Shown: one piece after another, positions 22,456 through 36,824 of the stretch
Position numbering within the stretch: position 1 is the first letter of the stretch
Layout of the letters: each line of letters opens with the position of its first letter
Assembly (NCBI RefSeq): GCF_040958095.1
Contig: NC_091217.1
Coordinates: forward strand, 12,050,120-12,114,119
DNA: 64,000 bases
Direction of reading: 5' to 3'
Origin: Procambarus clarkii
Lineage: Eukaryota; Arthropoda; Malacostraca; Decapoda; Cambaridae
Program-made: the position numbers and the translations under genes
The notes under the pieces: model-generated
What the model was told of the DNA's origin: nothing
Seen by the model: only the letters and a program-made list of their open reading frames with translations
Databases searched by the model: none

Positions 22456-23615
22456 CAAGTGCAGCCTGTACCTGTCCTTCTACCTGTTGGTTCATGACAA
22501 GTGCAGCCTGCACCTGTCCTTCTACCTGTTGGTTCATGACAAGTGCAGCCTGTACCTGTCCTTCTACCTGTTGGTCCATGACAAGTGCAGCCTGCACCTG
22601 TCCTTCTACCTGTTGGTTCATGACAAGTGCAGCCTGTACCTGTCCTTCTACCTGTTGGTTCATGACAAGTGCAGCCTGTACCTGTCCTTCTACCTGTTGG
22701 TTCATGACAAGTGCAGCCTGCACCTGTCCTTCTACCTGTTGGTTCATGACAAGTACAGCCTGTACCTGTCCTTCTACCTGTTGGTTCATGACAAGTGCAG
22801 CCTGCACCTGTCCTTCTACCTGTTGGTTCATGACAAGTGCAGCCTGCACCTGTCCTTCTACCTGTTGGTCCATGACAAGTGCAGCCTGCACCTGTCCTTC
22901 TACCTGTTGGTTCATGACAAGTGCAGCCTGCACCTGTCCTTCTACCTGTTGGTTCATGACAAGTGCAGCCTGCACCTGTCCTTCTACCTGTTGGTCCATG
23001 ACAAGTGCAGCCTGCACCTGTCCTTCTACCTGTTGGTTCATGACAAGTGCAGCCTGTACCTGCCCTTCTACCTGTTGGTTCATGACAAGTGCAGCCTGCA
23101 CCTGTCCTTCTACCTGTTGGTTCATGACAAGTGCAGCCTGTACCTGTCCTTCTACCTGTTGGTCCATGACAAGTGCAGCCTGTACCTGCCCTTCTACCTG
23201 TTGGTCCATGACAAGTGCAGCCTGTACCTGCCCTTCTACCTGTTGGTTCATGACAAGTGCAGCCTGTACCTGTCCTTCTACCTGTTGGTTCATGACAAGT
23301 GCAGCCTGCACCTGTCCTTCTACCTGTTGGTTCATGACAAGTACAGCCTGTACCTGTCCTTCTACCTGTTGGTTCATGACAAGTGCAGCCTGCACCTGTC
23401 CTTCTACCTGTTGGTTCATGACAAGTGCAGCCTGCACCTGTCCTTCTACCTGTTGGTCCATGACAAGTGCAGCCTGCACCTGTCCTTCTACCTGTTGGTT
23501 CATGACAAGTGCAGCCTGCACCTGTCCTTCTACCTGTTGGTCCATGACAAGTGCAGCCTGCACCTGTCCTTCTACCTGTTGGTTCATGACAAGTGCAGCC
23601 TACACTTGTCTTTCT
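22456..23615. repeat. 42-bp minisatellite
   Basis: About 28 units of GTGCAGCCTGCACCTGTCCT, TCTACCTGTTGGTTCATGAC and AA. The 42-bp period keeps frames open on both strands (14-residue repeat). Of the four recurrent variants, three change the residue in the longest frame, so no protein-level constraint shows. Confidence 0.95.
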
Positions 23616-23639
23616 ATCTGGGTTGTGGAGAAGAAGGTT

Positions 23640-24050
23640 AGGTGTTGGACTGTGGGTTGTACAGCACCTATAATGGTCGCGGGTCGACGTACCAGCTATT
23701 CGAGTCTGGACAACCCTCGACCCCCACCAACAACACAGGTACCTCCCGCACTTGCGTCACGGTAGACCTTTAACTGCTGGAAGTTATCAACAAGATAGCA
23801 AATGGGTCCTCACACCGCATTTATATCCAGTGATTGAGTCTTTTGGGGTTTTGATATCCTGAGCAAATCCAATTACTTACAAGCCGCAAAACATCAAAGG
23901 GTCGACACATGCACTCTTGTGAGTGGTTATATCAATGGCATCTATCAATATTTTGGAATATAACCAATGCACATTTTTGTATAAAATGTATATATGCTGG
24001 TTAGCATTGTAAATGTGTGGCCACGTCTGTGGTAGAAAATAATAATAATA
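23640..24050. other. Unassigned DNA between minisatellites
   Basis: No gene or known repeat recognised. Confidence 0.4.
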
Positions 24051-24054
24051 AAGA

Positions 24055-27000
24055 AAACACCAACACTGGCACCACACCAACATTGGCACCACACCATCAC
24101 TGGCACCACACCAACACTGGCACCACACCATCACTGGCACCACACCAACACTGGCACCACACCAACACTGGCACCACATCAACACTGGCACCACACCAAC
24201 ATTGGCACCACATCAACACTGGCACCACACCATCACTGGCACCACACCAACACTGGCACCACACCATCACTGGCACCACACCAACATTGGCACCACACCA
24301 ACACTGGCACCACACCATCACTGGCACCACACCAACACTGGCACCACACCAACACTGGCACCACATCAACACTGGCACCACACCATCACTGGCACCACAC
24401 CAACACTGGCACCACACCATCACTGGCACCACACCAACACTGGCACCACACCAACACGGGCACCACACCAACATTGGCACCACACCAACACTAGCACCAC
24501 ACCATCACTGGCACCACACCAACACTGGTACCACACCAACACTGGCACCACACCATCACTGGCACCACACCAACACTGGCACCACACCATCACTGGCACC
24601 ACACCAACACTGGCACCACACCAACATTGGCACCACACCAACACTGGCACCACACCATCACTGGCACCACACCAACACTGGCACCACACCAACATTGGCA
24701 CCACACCAACACTGGCACCACACCATCACTGGCACCACACCAACACTGGCACCACACCATCACTGGCACCACACCATCACTGGCACCACACCAACACTGG
24801 CACCACACCATCACTGGCACCACACCAACACTGGCACCACACCAACACGGGCACCACACCACCACGGGCACCACACCAACACTGGCACCACACCAACACT
24901 GGCACCACACCAACACTGGCACCACACCATCACTGGCACCACACCAACACTGGCACCACACCAACACTGGCACCACACCATCACTGGCACCACACCAACA
25001 CTGGCACCACACCATCACTGGCACCACACCAACACTGGCACCACACCATCACTGGCACCACACCATCACTGGCACCACACCATCACTGGCACCACACCAC
25101 CACTGGCACCACACCAACACTGGCACCACACCAACACTGGCACCACACCATCACTGGCACCACACCAACACTATCACCACACCAACACTGGCACCACACC
25201 ATCACTGGCACCACACCAACACTGGCACCACACCACTGGCACCACACCATCACGGGCACCACACCATCACTGGCACCACACCAACACTATCACACCAACA
25301 CTGGCACCACACCACCACTGGCACCACACCATCACTGGCACCACACCATCACTGGCACCACACCACCACTGGCACCACACCAACACTGGCACCACACCAT
25401 CACTGGCACCACACCATCACTGGCACCACACCATCACTGGCACCACACCAACACGGGCACCACACCACCACGGGCACCACACCAACACTGGCACCACACC
25501 AACACTGGCACCACACCATCACTGGCACCACACCAACACTGGCACCACACCAACACTGGCACCACACCATCACTGGCACCACACCATCACTGGCACCACA
25601 CCATCACTGGCACCACACCAACACTGGCACCACACCATCACTGGCACCACACCATCACTGGCACCACACCAACACTATCACCACACCAACACTGGCACCA
25701 CACCATCACGGGCACCACACCATCACTGGCACCACACCAACACTATCACCACACCAACACTGGCACCACACCACCACTGGCACCACACCATCACTGGCAC
25801 CACACCAACACTGGCACCACACCAACACTGGCACCACACCAACACTGGCACCACACCATCACTGGCACCACACCATCACTGGCACCACACCAACACGGGC
25901 ACCACACCAACACTGGCACCACACCAACACTGGCACCACACCAACACGGGCACCACACCAACACTGGCACCACACCAACACTGGCACCACACCATCACTG
26001 GCACCACACCAACACGGGCACCACATCACCACGGGCACCACACCAACACGGGCACCACACCAACACGGGCACCACACCAACACTGGCACCACACCAACAC
26101 TGGCACCACACCATCACTGGCACCACACCAACACGGGCACCACACCACCACGGGCACCACACCACCACGGGCACCACACCAACACTGGCACCACACCAAC
26201 ACTGGCACCACACCATCACTGGCACCACACCAACACTGGCACCACACCAACACTGGCACCACACCATCACTGGCACCACACCATCACTGGCACCACACCA
26301 TCACTGGCACCACACCAACACGGGCACCACACCAACACTGGCACCACACCAACACAGGCACCACACCAACACTGGCACCACACCATCACTGGCACCACAC
26401 CAACACTGGCACCACACCAACACTGGCACCACACCATCACTGGCACCACACCACTGGCACCACACCATCACTGGCACCGCACCAACACTGGCACCGCACC
26501 AACACTGGCACCACACCATCACTGGCACCACACCATCACTGGCACCACACCAACACTATCACCACACCAACACTGGCACCACACCATCACTGGCACCACA
26601 CCAACACTATCACCACACCAACACTGGCACCACACCACCACTGGCACCACACCATCACTGGCACCACACCACCACTGGCACCACACCAACACTGGCACCA
26701 CATCAACACTGGCACCACACCAACACTGGCACCACACCAACACTGGCACCACACCAACACTGGCACCACACCATCACTGGCACCACACCATCACTGGCAC
26801 CACACCAACACGGGCACCACACCAACACTGGCACCACACCAACACTGGCACCACACCAACACGGGCACCACACCAACACTGGCACCACACCAACACTGGC
26901 ACCACACCATCACTGGCACCACACCAACACGGGCACCACACCACCACGGGCACCACACCAACACGGGCACCACACCAACACGGGCACCACACCAACACTG

Positions 27001-29185
27001 GCACCACACCAACACTGGCACCACACCATCACTGGCACCACACCAACACGGGCACCACACCACCACGGGCACCACACCACCACGGGCTCCACACCAACAC
27101 TGGCACCACACCAACACTGGCACCACACCATCACTGGCACCACACCAACACTGGCACCACACCAACACTGGCACCACACCATCACTGGCACCACACCATC
27201 ACTGGCACCACACCATCACTGGCACCACACCAACACGGGCACCACACCAACACTGGCACCACACCAACACTGGCACCACACCAACACGGGCACCACACCA
27301 ACACTGGCACCACACCAACACTGGCACCACACCAACACGGGCACCACACCACCACGGGCACCACACCAACACGGGCACCACACCAACACTGGCACCACAC
27401 CATCACTGGCACCACACCAACACGGGCACCACACCACCACGGGCACCACACCAACACTGGCACCACACCACCACGGGCACCACACCAACACTGGCACCAC
27501 ACCAACACTGGCACCACACCATCACTGGCACCACACCAACACTGGCACCACACCAACACTGGCATCACACCACCACTGGCACCACACCATCACTGGCACC
27601 ACACCAACACTGGCACCACACCAACACTGGCACCACACCATCACTGGCACCACACCATCACTGGCACCACACCATCACTGGCACCACACCAACACTGGCA
27701 CCACACCACCACTGGCACCACACCATCACTGGCACCACACCAACACTATCACCACACCAACACTGGCACCACACCAACACTGGCACCACACCAACACTGG
27801 CACCACACCAACACTGGCACCACACCATCACTGGCACCACACCATCACTGGCACCACACCAACACTGGCACCACACCACCACTGGCACCACACCATCACT
27901 GGCACCACACCAACACTATCACCACACCAACACTGGCACCACACCAACACTGGCACCACACCAACACTGGCACCACACCAACACTGGCACCACACCAACA
28001 CGGGCACCACACCAACACTGGCACCACACCATCACTGGCACCACACCACCACTGGCACCACACCACCACTGGCACCACACCATCACTGGCACCACACCAA
28101 CACGGGCACCACACCACCACGGGCACCACACCATCACTGGCACCACACCAACACTATCACCACACCAACACTGGCACTACACCAACACTGGCACCACACC
28201 ACCACGGGCACCACACCACCACGGGCACCACACCACCACTGGCACCACACCATCACTGGCACCACACCACCACGGGCACCACACCATCACTGGCACCACA
28301 CCACCACGGGCACCACACTAACACTGGCACCACACCAACACTGGCACCACACCAACACTGGCACCACACCACGGGCACCACACCACCACGGGCACCACAC
28401 CACCACGGGCACCACACCACCACGGGCACCACACCAACACTGGCACCACACCACCACTGGCACCACACCACCACGGGCACCACACCAACACTGGCACCAC
28501 ACCAACACTGGCACCACACCACCACTGGCACCACACCATCACTGGCACCACACCACCACGGGCACCACACCATCACTGGCACCACACCACCACGGGCACC
28601 ACACCAACACGGGCACCACACCAACACTGGCACCACACCAACACTGGCACCACACCACCACTGGCACCACACCATCACTGGCACCACACCACCACGGGCA
28701 CCACACCACCACGGGCACCACACCAACACTGGCACCACACCAACACTGGCACTACACCATCACTGGCACCACACCACCACGGGCACCACACCAACACTGG
28801 CACCACACCACCACGGGCACCACACCACCACGGGCACCACACCACCACGGGCACCACACCACCACGGGCACCACACCACCACGGGCACCACACCACCACG
28901 GGCACCACACCACCACGGGCACCACACCAACACTGGCACCACACCAACACGGGCACCACACCAACACTGGCACCACACCAACACTGGCACCACACCAACA
29001 CTGGCACCACACCAACACTGGCACCACACCAACACTGGCACCACACCAACACTGGCACCACACCAACACTGGCACCACACCAACACTGGCACCACACCAA
29101 CACTGGCACCACACCACCACGGGCACCACACCACCACTGGCTCCACACCACCACTGGCACCACACCAACACTGGCACCAAGAGAC
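24055..29185. repeat. 17-bp minisatellite, 5.1 kb
   Basis: About 300 units of ACTGGCACCACACCAAC with variants CCATC, CCACC and CGGGC. Since 17 is not a multiple of three, three units (51 bp) return the frame, and no unit contains a stop in any plus frame: all three plus frames stay open for more than 4 kb, the longest giving 1,662 codons. The minus strand is open in shorter stretches. Composition and period explain these frames. Occasional 14-bp and ATCACC units interrupt the regularity. Confidence 0.95.
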
Positions 29186-29189
29186 TGTA

Positions 29190-30085
29190 AAGACCTTTAG
29201 GGAGAAGTTACCACAATAATAAAACAAAAACTGAGCAACAAGTGTGGCGTAAAGATCAGCACTACCAAAGGCCACATACACGACAAAAAAGTGAAGTGAC
29301 ACATGTCAGCATCAATATTAACAGAGAAGGGGAGCGTGTAAGAGAGACAGAGAGGAGAGAGAGAGATGCGACAACTACACACTTCCCAGAGTGTGTGTAG
29401 TCAAGCCTCCGGTCCAGCCTTCATTTGTCTATCATTGTCGTGTGACAACCGACCACAAATACATGACTTGAAGGTTCAAAAGTTATCATCCTTCTGGTCT
29501 CAATATGAACCTTCACAGACCAGCTTGTCGGTGAATGGAGCACGTCCAACGATGGACTGTCTGGATGATAAACTGTTCCAGGAAGAGTAGGCCCGAAAGT
29601 CTGGTGGTCCGCGGTTAAGGACCGACGGGGATATCCATCTGAGGACAATTCCACGACTAAATCGACTAATTGGGGCCGTTACAACCAGCTATCAAGGAAA
29701 GGTTGTCTAGCTGGTGGCTTATTTTGCTTCTATCGTACAAGACCATGATCTATAACACCCACCTCCAAATTGGTTTCAAGTACTCTCTTGTTGGCAGTGG
29801 CTATCAAACAGGATGAGATCCTCCACCACTATAAATCCTTAAAGTAAAATAAAAGCTTGAAGGGGCAATTAGGTCAGATAAGGTCAAGTCAAGGGTGATA
29901 AGGTGTGTGGTCGGCACATACACACACACACACCAGTGTCACTGGACATTGCAGGTTCCCTTCTACAGCTGATACGTGACTACCTTCAAGGACGGACAGT
30001 AGTCCATACTGGAGCAGAATCTGAGTCACTCCGCTGTAGAGAGAAGCATAGGGAGGTGCTTGGTCCCGTGGTGTGGCAATCAAAA
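29190..30085. other. Unassigned DNA
   Basis: Short purine-rich GA tract at 29.33-29.37 kb; otherwise no gene or repeat recognised. A 74-codon frame at 29,366-29,590 has no known motif. Confidence 0.4.
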
Positions 30086-30087
30086 TC

Positions 30088-30330
30088 AACTTCTGCTTGA
30101 TACCTGGTTGATGGGGTCCTGGGAGTTCTACTCCCCAAGCCCGGCCCGAGGCCAGGCTTGACTTGTGACAGTTTGGTCCACCAGGCTGTTGCTTGGAGCG
30201 GCCCGCAGGCCCACATACCTACCACAGCCCGGCTGATCCAGTACTCGTTGAAGAAAACTACGTAGTTTTGTCTTGAAGATGTCCACGGTTGTTCCGGCAA
30301 TATTTCTTAAACCCAAGTTATTCAACGACC
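30088..30330 (-). mobile_element. CR1-group LINE 3' end
   Basis: Third copy of the 2785-3165 family, minus strand: RNIAGTTVDIFKTKL, QPGCGRYVGLRAAPSNSLVD and the CATCAACCAGGTATCAA tail near 30,088. Confidence 0.75.
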
Positions 30331-30515
30331 TTCATCTCATCTTTGAAGTCCTAATCTATGCTGATGACTGCACTCTACCTTTGGGGCCACAAGATAAGAA
30401 ATACCAACTGCAGTGAGGTTCATTAACCACGCGAAGCACCAATATATGACTGAAGTAGGTAATAGCTGGTTACATTTGTAGCTTAGATATGGCGTGATGA
30501 TAAGTTAGCAGCATG

Positions 30516-30589
<74 letters not shown>
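30516..30589. repeat. CA dinucleotide microsatellite
   Basis: Perfect CA run. Confidence 0.95.
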
Positions 30590-31421
<832 letters not shown>

Positions 31422-31509
31422 AACTATAAAGAGAAGAGAGAATTATAAAGTAGTTAATTTTAATTTTGTCGGGGACAGGCAGCCTATGTATGTATATAAG
31501 AATATCAAG

Positions 31510-31715
31510 GCCCCCCCCCAACGGTCAAACAACTGACCCTCCCCAGGATGCAGTTCACAACAGTTGACTGACTCCCGAGTACCTATTTACTGCTGAGTGA
31601 ACACCCACATTAAGTGAAAAGAAACGGGTCCAATCTTTTCTTCCCCGGCCGGGATTCGAACAAAGGATTCTCGATTGTGAATTAAGAACGAACCCAACTG
31701 TATAACGAGACTAAC
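31510..31715 (-). mobile_element. tRNA-derived SINE, divergent tail
   Basis: Minus strand: B box TTCGAATCCCGGCCGGGG, body with ACCCGTTTCTTTTCACTTAA and CAGCAGTAAATAGGTAC, then a tail unlike the CR1-type tails (GGGAGGGTCAGTTGTTTGAC). Confidence 0.65.
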
Positions 31716-31997
31716 AAGTAACAACGAAATGCAATACAAACACAACTATATTAAGATAACATAGAGACCAAAATGGTAGAGATGAAGGCGGAGAGTCGCC
31801 CTTATCCTCCTACAACACAATGCTCTACTTGTTATCCTATTTTGTGTGTGAACATCGTCTCCTCTCTTTACCAAACATAGTTCCCCAGCGTGTAAATATT
31901 AAATGACGTGCTATAACCCTCAAAGTCTTGGTAATAAGTGCTTGTAGGGATCTGTGCAGTCAGGTGTGTGTAGAAGTGCGGCAAGTTGTCTCTGTAA

Positions 31998-32000
<3 letters not shown>
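31716..32000. other. Unassigned DNA
   Basis: Nothing recognised. Confidence 0.35.

Positions 32001-32062
<62 letters not shown>
32001..32062. repeat. TA microsatellite, left flank of foldback element
   Basis: Perfect AT run abutting the inverted-repeat element; matched by 32,452-32,510 on the other side. Confidence 0.95.
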
Positions 32063-32065
<3 letters not shown>

Positions 32066-32448
32066 GTACCTAGTAGCCAGAACGCACTTCTCAGCCTACT
32101 ATTCAAGGCCCGATTTGCCTAATAAGCCAAGTTTTCCTGAATTAATATATTTACTATAATTTTTTTCTTATGAAATGATAAAGCTACCCTTTTCACTATG
32201 TATGAGGTCAATTTTTTTTATTGGAGTTAAAATTAACGTAGATATATGACCGAACCTAACCAACCCTACCTAACCTAACCTAACCTCTATATATAGGTAA
32301 GGTTAGGTTAGGTAGCCAAAAAAAGCTAGGTTAGGTTAGGTTAGGTAGGTTAGGTCGACGAAAAAACATTAATTCATGAAAACTTGGCTTATTAGGCAAA
32401 TCGGGCCTTGCATAGTAGGCTGAAAAGTGAGTTCTGGCTACTAGGTAC

Positions 32449-32453
<5 letters not shown>
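32061..32453. mobile_element. Foldback/MITE element inside a TA tract
   Basis: Inverted repeats of about 85 bp: ATGTCGTACCTAGTAGCCAG at 32,061 pairs with CTGGCTACTAGGTACGACAT ending at 32,453, continuing through GCCTACTA and AATCGGGCC to AAACTTGGCTTATTAGGC. The centre (32,255-32,355) has AACCT runs followed by AGGTT runs, another inverted pair. No coding capacity. Confidence 0.8.

Positions 32454-32510
<57 letters not shown>
32452..32510. repeat. TA microsatellite, right flank of foldback element
   Basis: Perfect TA run. Confidence 0.95.
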
Positions 32511-32513
<3 letters not shown>

Positions 32514-32574
32514 CTTGTAAACATATATTGTTGAATATGACCGATATGTTTTATCGACGCAATATGTTTTTGAA

Positions 32575-33190
32575 TGACGCAAAAGTTGGACAGCTTTTCA
32601 ATTCATTAGGAAGTGAGTTCCATAGACTAGGTCCCTTTATTTGCATAGTGTTTACACAGATTAAGTTTGACTTTGGGGATATCAAAGAGATGTTTATTTC
32701 TGATGTGGTGATTATGGGTCCTATTACATCTGTCCAGGGAGAATTTCAGAGCAGGATTTGCATTTAAGAACAGGGTTTTGTAAATGTAGTTGACACAAGA
32801 GAATGTGTGGATTGAGATTATGTTTAGCATGTTTAGGGAGTTAAACAAGAGGGCTGAGTCTTGTCTGAAAACAGAGTTTGTTATTATTCTGATAGCAGAT
32901 TTTTGCTGGGTGATGATGGACTTGAGGTGGTTTGCAGTGGTTGAACCCCATGCACAGATACCATAATTAAGATAGGGATAGATTAGTGCATAACATAATG
33001 AGATGAGAGTAGAGTTAGGTACATAATATCTGATTTTGGAGAGTATACCAACTGTTTTAGAGACTTTCTTAGTTACGTGTTGAATGTGGGTGCTGAAGTT
33101 GAGTCTCTTGTCTAGGAATAGGCCAAGAAACTTTCCATCATTTTTATTACTAATGTTAACATTGTCTATCTGAAGCTGAATATGTTTTCA
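32575..33190 (-). mobile_element. CR1/Rex-type LINE fragment, RT thumb to C-terminus
   Basis: Minus-strand reading: KFLGLFLDKRLNFSTHIQHV, KTVGILSKIRYYVPNSTL, ALIYPYLNYGICAWGSTT, then HHIRNKHLFDIPKVK and a near-end MELTS block. This is the order expected after the RT active site. The frame is open for most of its length but ends early, so the copy is truncated at both ends. Confidence 0.75.
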
Positions 33191-33540
33191 TGAATATATG
33201 ACATATGTTTCAAGACCTAGTTTCTACTCTCACCATCAACATTTATCTCTCATGAACTACCAATATTTATTATCTACGAATCCTGTGTCCCTTACATCCT
33301 GGTCTGCACCTTGGCCATATCATGGTGTGGCTGGCACAGGCCGGAGGCAGGCGTGGTGCGCGCGTCACTCTGCCCTGGCCACCCCTGGCACCCCTGGCAC
33401 TCCTGGCCACCCCTGGCACCCGGCCTGTGTATATTTACGTTGGTCCGCACGATGTCAACAATGAGAGGGAGGTGAGGTATGGTATGACCGTAGAGAAAGG
33501 CTGGTTCATCAATCGTCCTCCATGCTGGCCGGCTGACCGG
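33191..33540. other. Unassigned DNA
   Basis: Contains a short imperfect CCCCTGGCA repeat at 33.37-33.42 kb; otherwise nothing recognised. Confidence 0.4.
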
Positions 33541-33544
33541 CAGG

Positions 33545-33604
33545 CTGGCTGGGTGGCTGACAGGCTGGCTGCCCGGCTGGCTGCCCGGCTGGCTGCCCGG
33601 CTTC

Positions 33605-33660
<56 letters not shown>

Positions 33661-33661
33661 T

Positions 33662-33711
<50 letters not shown>

Positions 33712-33712
33712 G
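33545..33712. repeat. GGCT tetranucleotide repeat
   Basis: Long GGCT run, imperfect at its left side (GGCTGCCC units). Confidence 0.95.
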
Positions 33713-33849
33713 CTAGATGACACACACAGACACACGTCGAGTCATTGCATTAGACGCCTAGTGGCTGGAAATGCAGGACTGAAGAGCTGAAGGTCGATTC
33801 TGGTTACAGACAGGTGAGAACACACACACACACACACACACACGAGTAA

Positions 33850-34870
33850 CTGGTAAGGTGCTCTAGTGGATAAGGGAGTACCTAAGCAATAAGAAAGAGA
33901 GAGTTACTGCGAGGGGTGAGACCTCAGAATGGCGAGATGTCACCAGTGGAGTTCCACAGGGCTCTGTACTTGGACGTATCCTGTTTCTGATATATGTAAA
34001 TGATCTTCCAGAGGGTATAGACTCATTCCTCTCAATGTTTGCCGACGACGCCAAAATTATGAGAAGGATTAAGACAGGAGGACACAATGAGGTTTCAAGA
34101 TGACCTGGACAAACTGAAGGAATGGTCGAAATGGTTGTTAGAGTTTAACCTGAGTAAATGTCAGATACATGGTAATATTTAGGAGATGAAATTCTCCAAG
34201 AATCAGAGAAAGAGACCTGGGGGTTGATATCACGCCAGACCTGTCCCCTAAAGCCCATATCAAGGGGATAACATCAGCGGCATATGCCAGGTTGACCAAC
34301 ATAAGAACGTCCTTTAGAAACTTGTGTAAGGAATCATTCAAAACCTTGTATACCACATATGTCAGACCAATCCTGAAGTATACAGCTCCAGTGTCCATAT
34401 CTCAACAAGCATAAGACTAAATTGGAGAAGGTTCAGAGGTTCGCCACCAGACTAGTAACCGAGCTGATGGGTGTGAGCGACGAGGAGAGACTACGGGAAC
34501 TAAACCTCACGCCGCTGGAAGACAGAAGAGTTAGAGGAGACATGATTACCACACATAAGATTCTCAGAGGATTAATAGGGTAGATAAAAAAAAAGTTTAT
34601 TTAATACAAGAGGCACGCGTATTAAGGAACACAGGTGGAAATTGAGTGCCCAAATGAGCCTTAGTGACAATAAAAAGAACTCTGTTTAATGTCAGAGTAG
34701 TTTACAAATGGAATGCATTAGGAAGTGATGTGATGGAGGCAGACTCCATACACAGTTTCAAAAGTAGATTTGATAGAGCCCAACAGACTTACCAACCTGT
34801 ACACCAGTTGAATAACAGTTGAAAGGCGGGACCAAGGAGCCGAAGCTCAACCCCTGCAAGCACAACTAGG
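33850..34870 (+). mobile_element. CR1-group LINE copy, 5'-truncated, frameshifted
   Basis: Same family as 1-1815. Reads [30 protein letters not shown] with FADDAK catalytic box intact, then frameshifts after GGHNE near 34,085 and further indels before the tail (GGGACCAAGGAGCC, GCAAGCACAACTAGG). Confidence 0.85.
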
Positions 34871-34887
34871 TGAGTACTCACACACAC

Positions 34888-35115
34888 ACAGGGGGCCTAG
34901 CGGGTGAGTGGATATAACGCATGGGGGGTCGTAATCCAAAGGTCCCGGGTTCGATTCACGGCCGTGGCAGAAAGAAATGGGCAGAGTTTCATTCACCCTG
35001 ATGCGCCTGTTCACCTAGCAGTAAATAAGAGACATAAGGGAAATAGATTGGTTAGAAAGGCGGGGTCCAAGAGCTAAATAGCTCCATTCTACAGGCACAA
35101 ATAGTAAATGCACAT
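34888..35115 (+). mobile_element. tRNA-derived SINE, second tail subfamily
   Basis: tRNA-like head (GGGCCTAGCGGGTGAGTGG, B box GGGTTCGATTC), body (TTCACCCTGATGCGCCTG, CACCTAGCAGTAAATAAG), then GGCGGGGTCCAAGAGC and CAGGCACAAATAG. This tail resembles the LINE at 35,120-36,655 more than the LINE at 1-1815. Confidence 0.8.
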
Positions 35116-35119
35116 ACAT

Positions 35120-36655
35120 ACACACTCAGAGGAAGTAAGAATACATGTAGCTTCACTGGATGTAACTAAAGCTACTGGGCCAGATAAGAGTATCACCATG
35201 GATGTTAAAAACAGCAGCACAGGCCCTCAGCATACCTCTAGCACTAATAGTTAATGAGTCATTTACCCCCAGGGAATATTATCGAGGTGCTGAAGGATGT
35301 GGTGGCAAATGTGGTGCCAATCTACAAGAAAGGAGATAGAGAAGAAGTACTTAACTACAGATCAGTGTCACTCACAAGCATCCCTTGCAAAGTACTTGAA
35401 AGAATTATAAGGGGTAAGACTAGTTGCACACCTAGAATGAATTAGGGTCGTAATTAACAACAATACGGCTTTGGAACAGGGAAATCGTGCCTGACGAACC
35501 TCCTGGAGTTTTATGATAAGGTAAAAAAAAAAAGGCATGACAGAGAAGGCTGGGCAGATTGCATATTTCTGGACTGCCATAAAGCCTTTGATACAGTACC
35601 ACACAAAACACTATTATACAAACTTGAGAGGAAGGCGGGAGTAGACGGAAACACACTATCATGGGTAAGGAATTACCTGACAGACAGGTGTCAGAGAGTG
35701 ACAGTGAGGGGCGAGGAGTCGGACTGGCGTAGAGTAACAAGCGGGGTGCCTCAAGGATCCTGTATTATTTCTCATTTATGTAGACGGTTTGACTGCAGGA
35801 GTCGAGTCTTTTATGTCAATGTTTGCAGATGACGCAAAACTAATAAGGAGGGTTGAGACAGGTGAGGATTGCAAGATTCTTCAGGATGACTTGAACAGAT
35901 TGCAGAGATGGTCCGTGAAATGGCTGACAGAGTTCAACACTAACAAGTGCAAGGTGATGGAAACGGGGACAGTAGCCAGGAGACCGAAAGACCAATATAC
36001 GATGAAGGGGAAACTACCTTCCTATAACGTCTAGAGAAAAAGACCTGCGAGTGAACATAACACCAAACCAACTCCAGAGGCTCATGTAGATAGAATAACG
36101 TCAGCCGCATACTCTACTCTGGCAAAAGACAGAACATCCTTCAGGAACTGGAATACGGAGGCTTTTAGTTCACTGTATGTGATCACTATGTCAGGCCGGT
36201 CTTAGAGTATGCCTCGAAATGGTGCAGAAGTTTGCAACGAGACTCGCCCCAGAGTTGCAAGGGATGAGGTACAAAGACAGACTGAAGGAACTAAACCTGA
36301 CCCCTTTAGAAAAGAGGAGGGAGAGAGGGACATAATACAGACGTGTAAAATACTTAGAAGGATTGACAAGGTGGAAATGTTTACAATGAATAACAATAGA
36401 ACAAGAACACGCATGGAAGCTTGAGACTCAGATGTGTCAGAGAGATGTTAGAAAGTTGACTTTTAGGATAAGGGAAATGACTAAATGGAAGAGTGACCTA
36501 AAGGAGCAGGTTGTAGAGGCTAACTCCATACATAACTTTAAAACCAGGTATCATAAAGAAACAGGTCAGGAGTCATTGCATTAGGCAACCAACGGCTAGA
36601 AAAGCGGGGTCCATGAGCCAGAGCTCGATCCTGCAGGCACAAATAGTTGCGTGTA
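35120..36655 (+). mobile_element. CR1-group LINE copy, second subfamily, degraded
   Basis: Reads SLDVTKATGPDK, VVPIYKKGDREEVLNYRSVS, then FLDCHKAFDTVPHKTLL, SGVPQGS and FADDAKLIRRVETGEDC, with several frameshifts and stops between blocks. The tail GGGGTCCATGAGCCAGAGCT with CAGGCACAAATAG defines a subfamily different from 1-1815. Confidence 0.85.
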
Positions 36656-36824
36656 CACACAGCTGACGGTCAGTGTTCCCTATACAACGCCTACAACCCC
36701 CCGCAGGCCGCCACCCGGGGTTACCCTGGACCACAGTAAACACCAATACACACTTCCAGTAAGTTGGGTCACCAGCTGGTGAAGCAGGAGCCTGGCTGCC
36801 TGGCACCTGCGTCACCACCATGGT

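Noticed and set aside
22409-23765. Open frames of ~380-423 codons with a 14-residue repeat
   Set aside because: 42-bp minisatellite; variants are mostly residue-changing, and both strands are open.
24017-29219. Open frames of 1,434-1,662 codons
   Set aside because: All three plus frames are open at once; explained by the 17-bp period and stop-free unit.
32255-32355. True interstitial telomere
   Set aside because: Runs are short, occur in both orientations and lie symmetrically inside a foldback element.
33292-33735. Open frame of 147 codons with PASQ repeats
   Set aside because: Explained by the GGCT tetranucleotide run.
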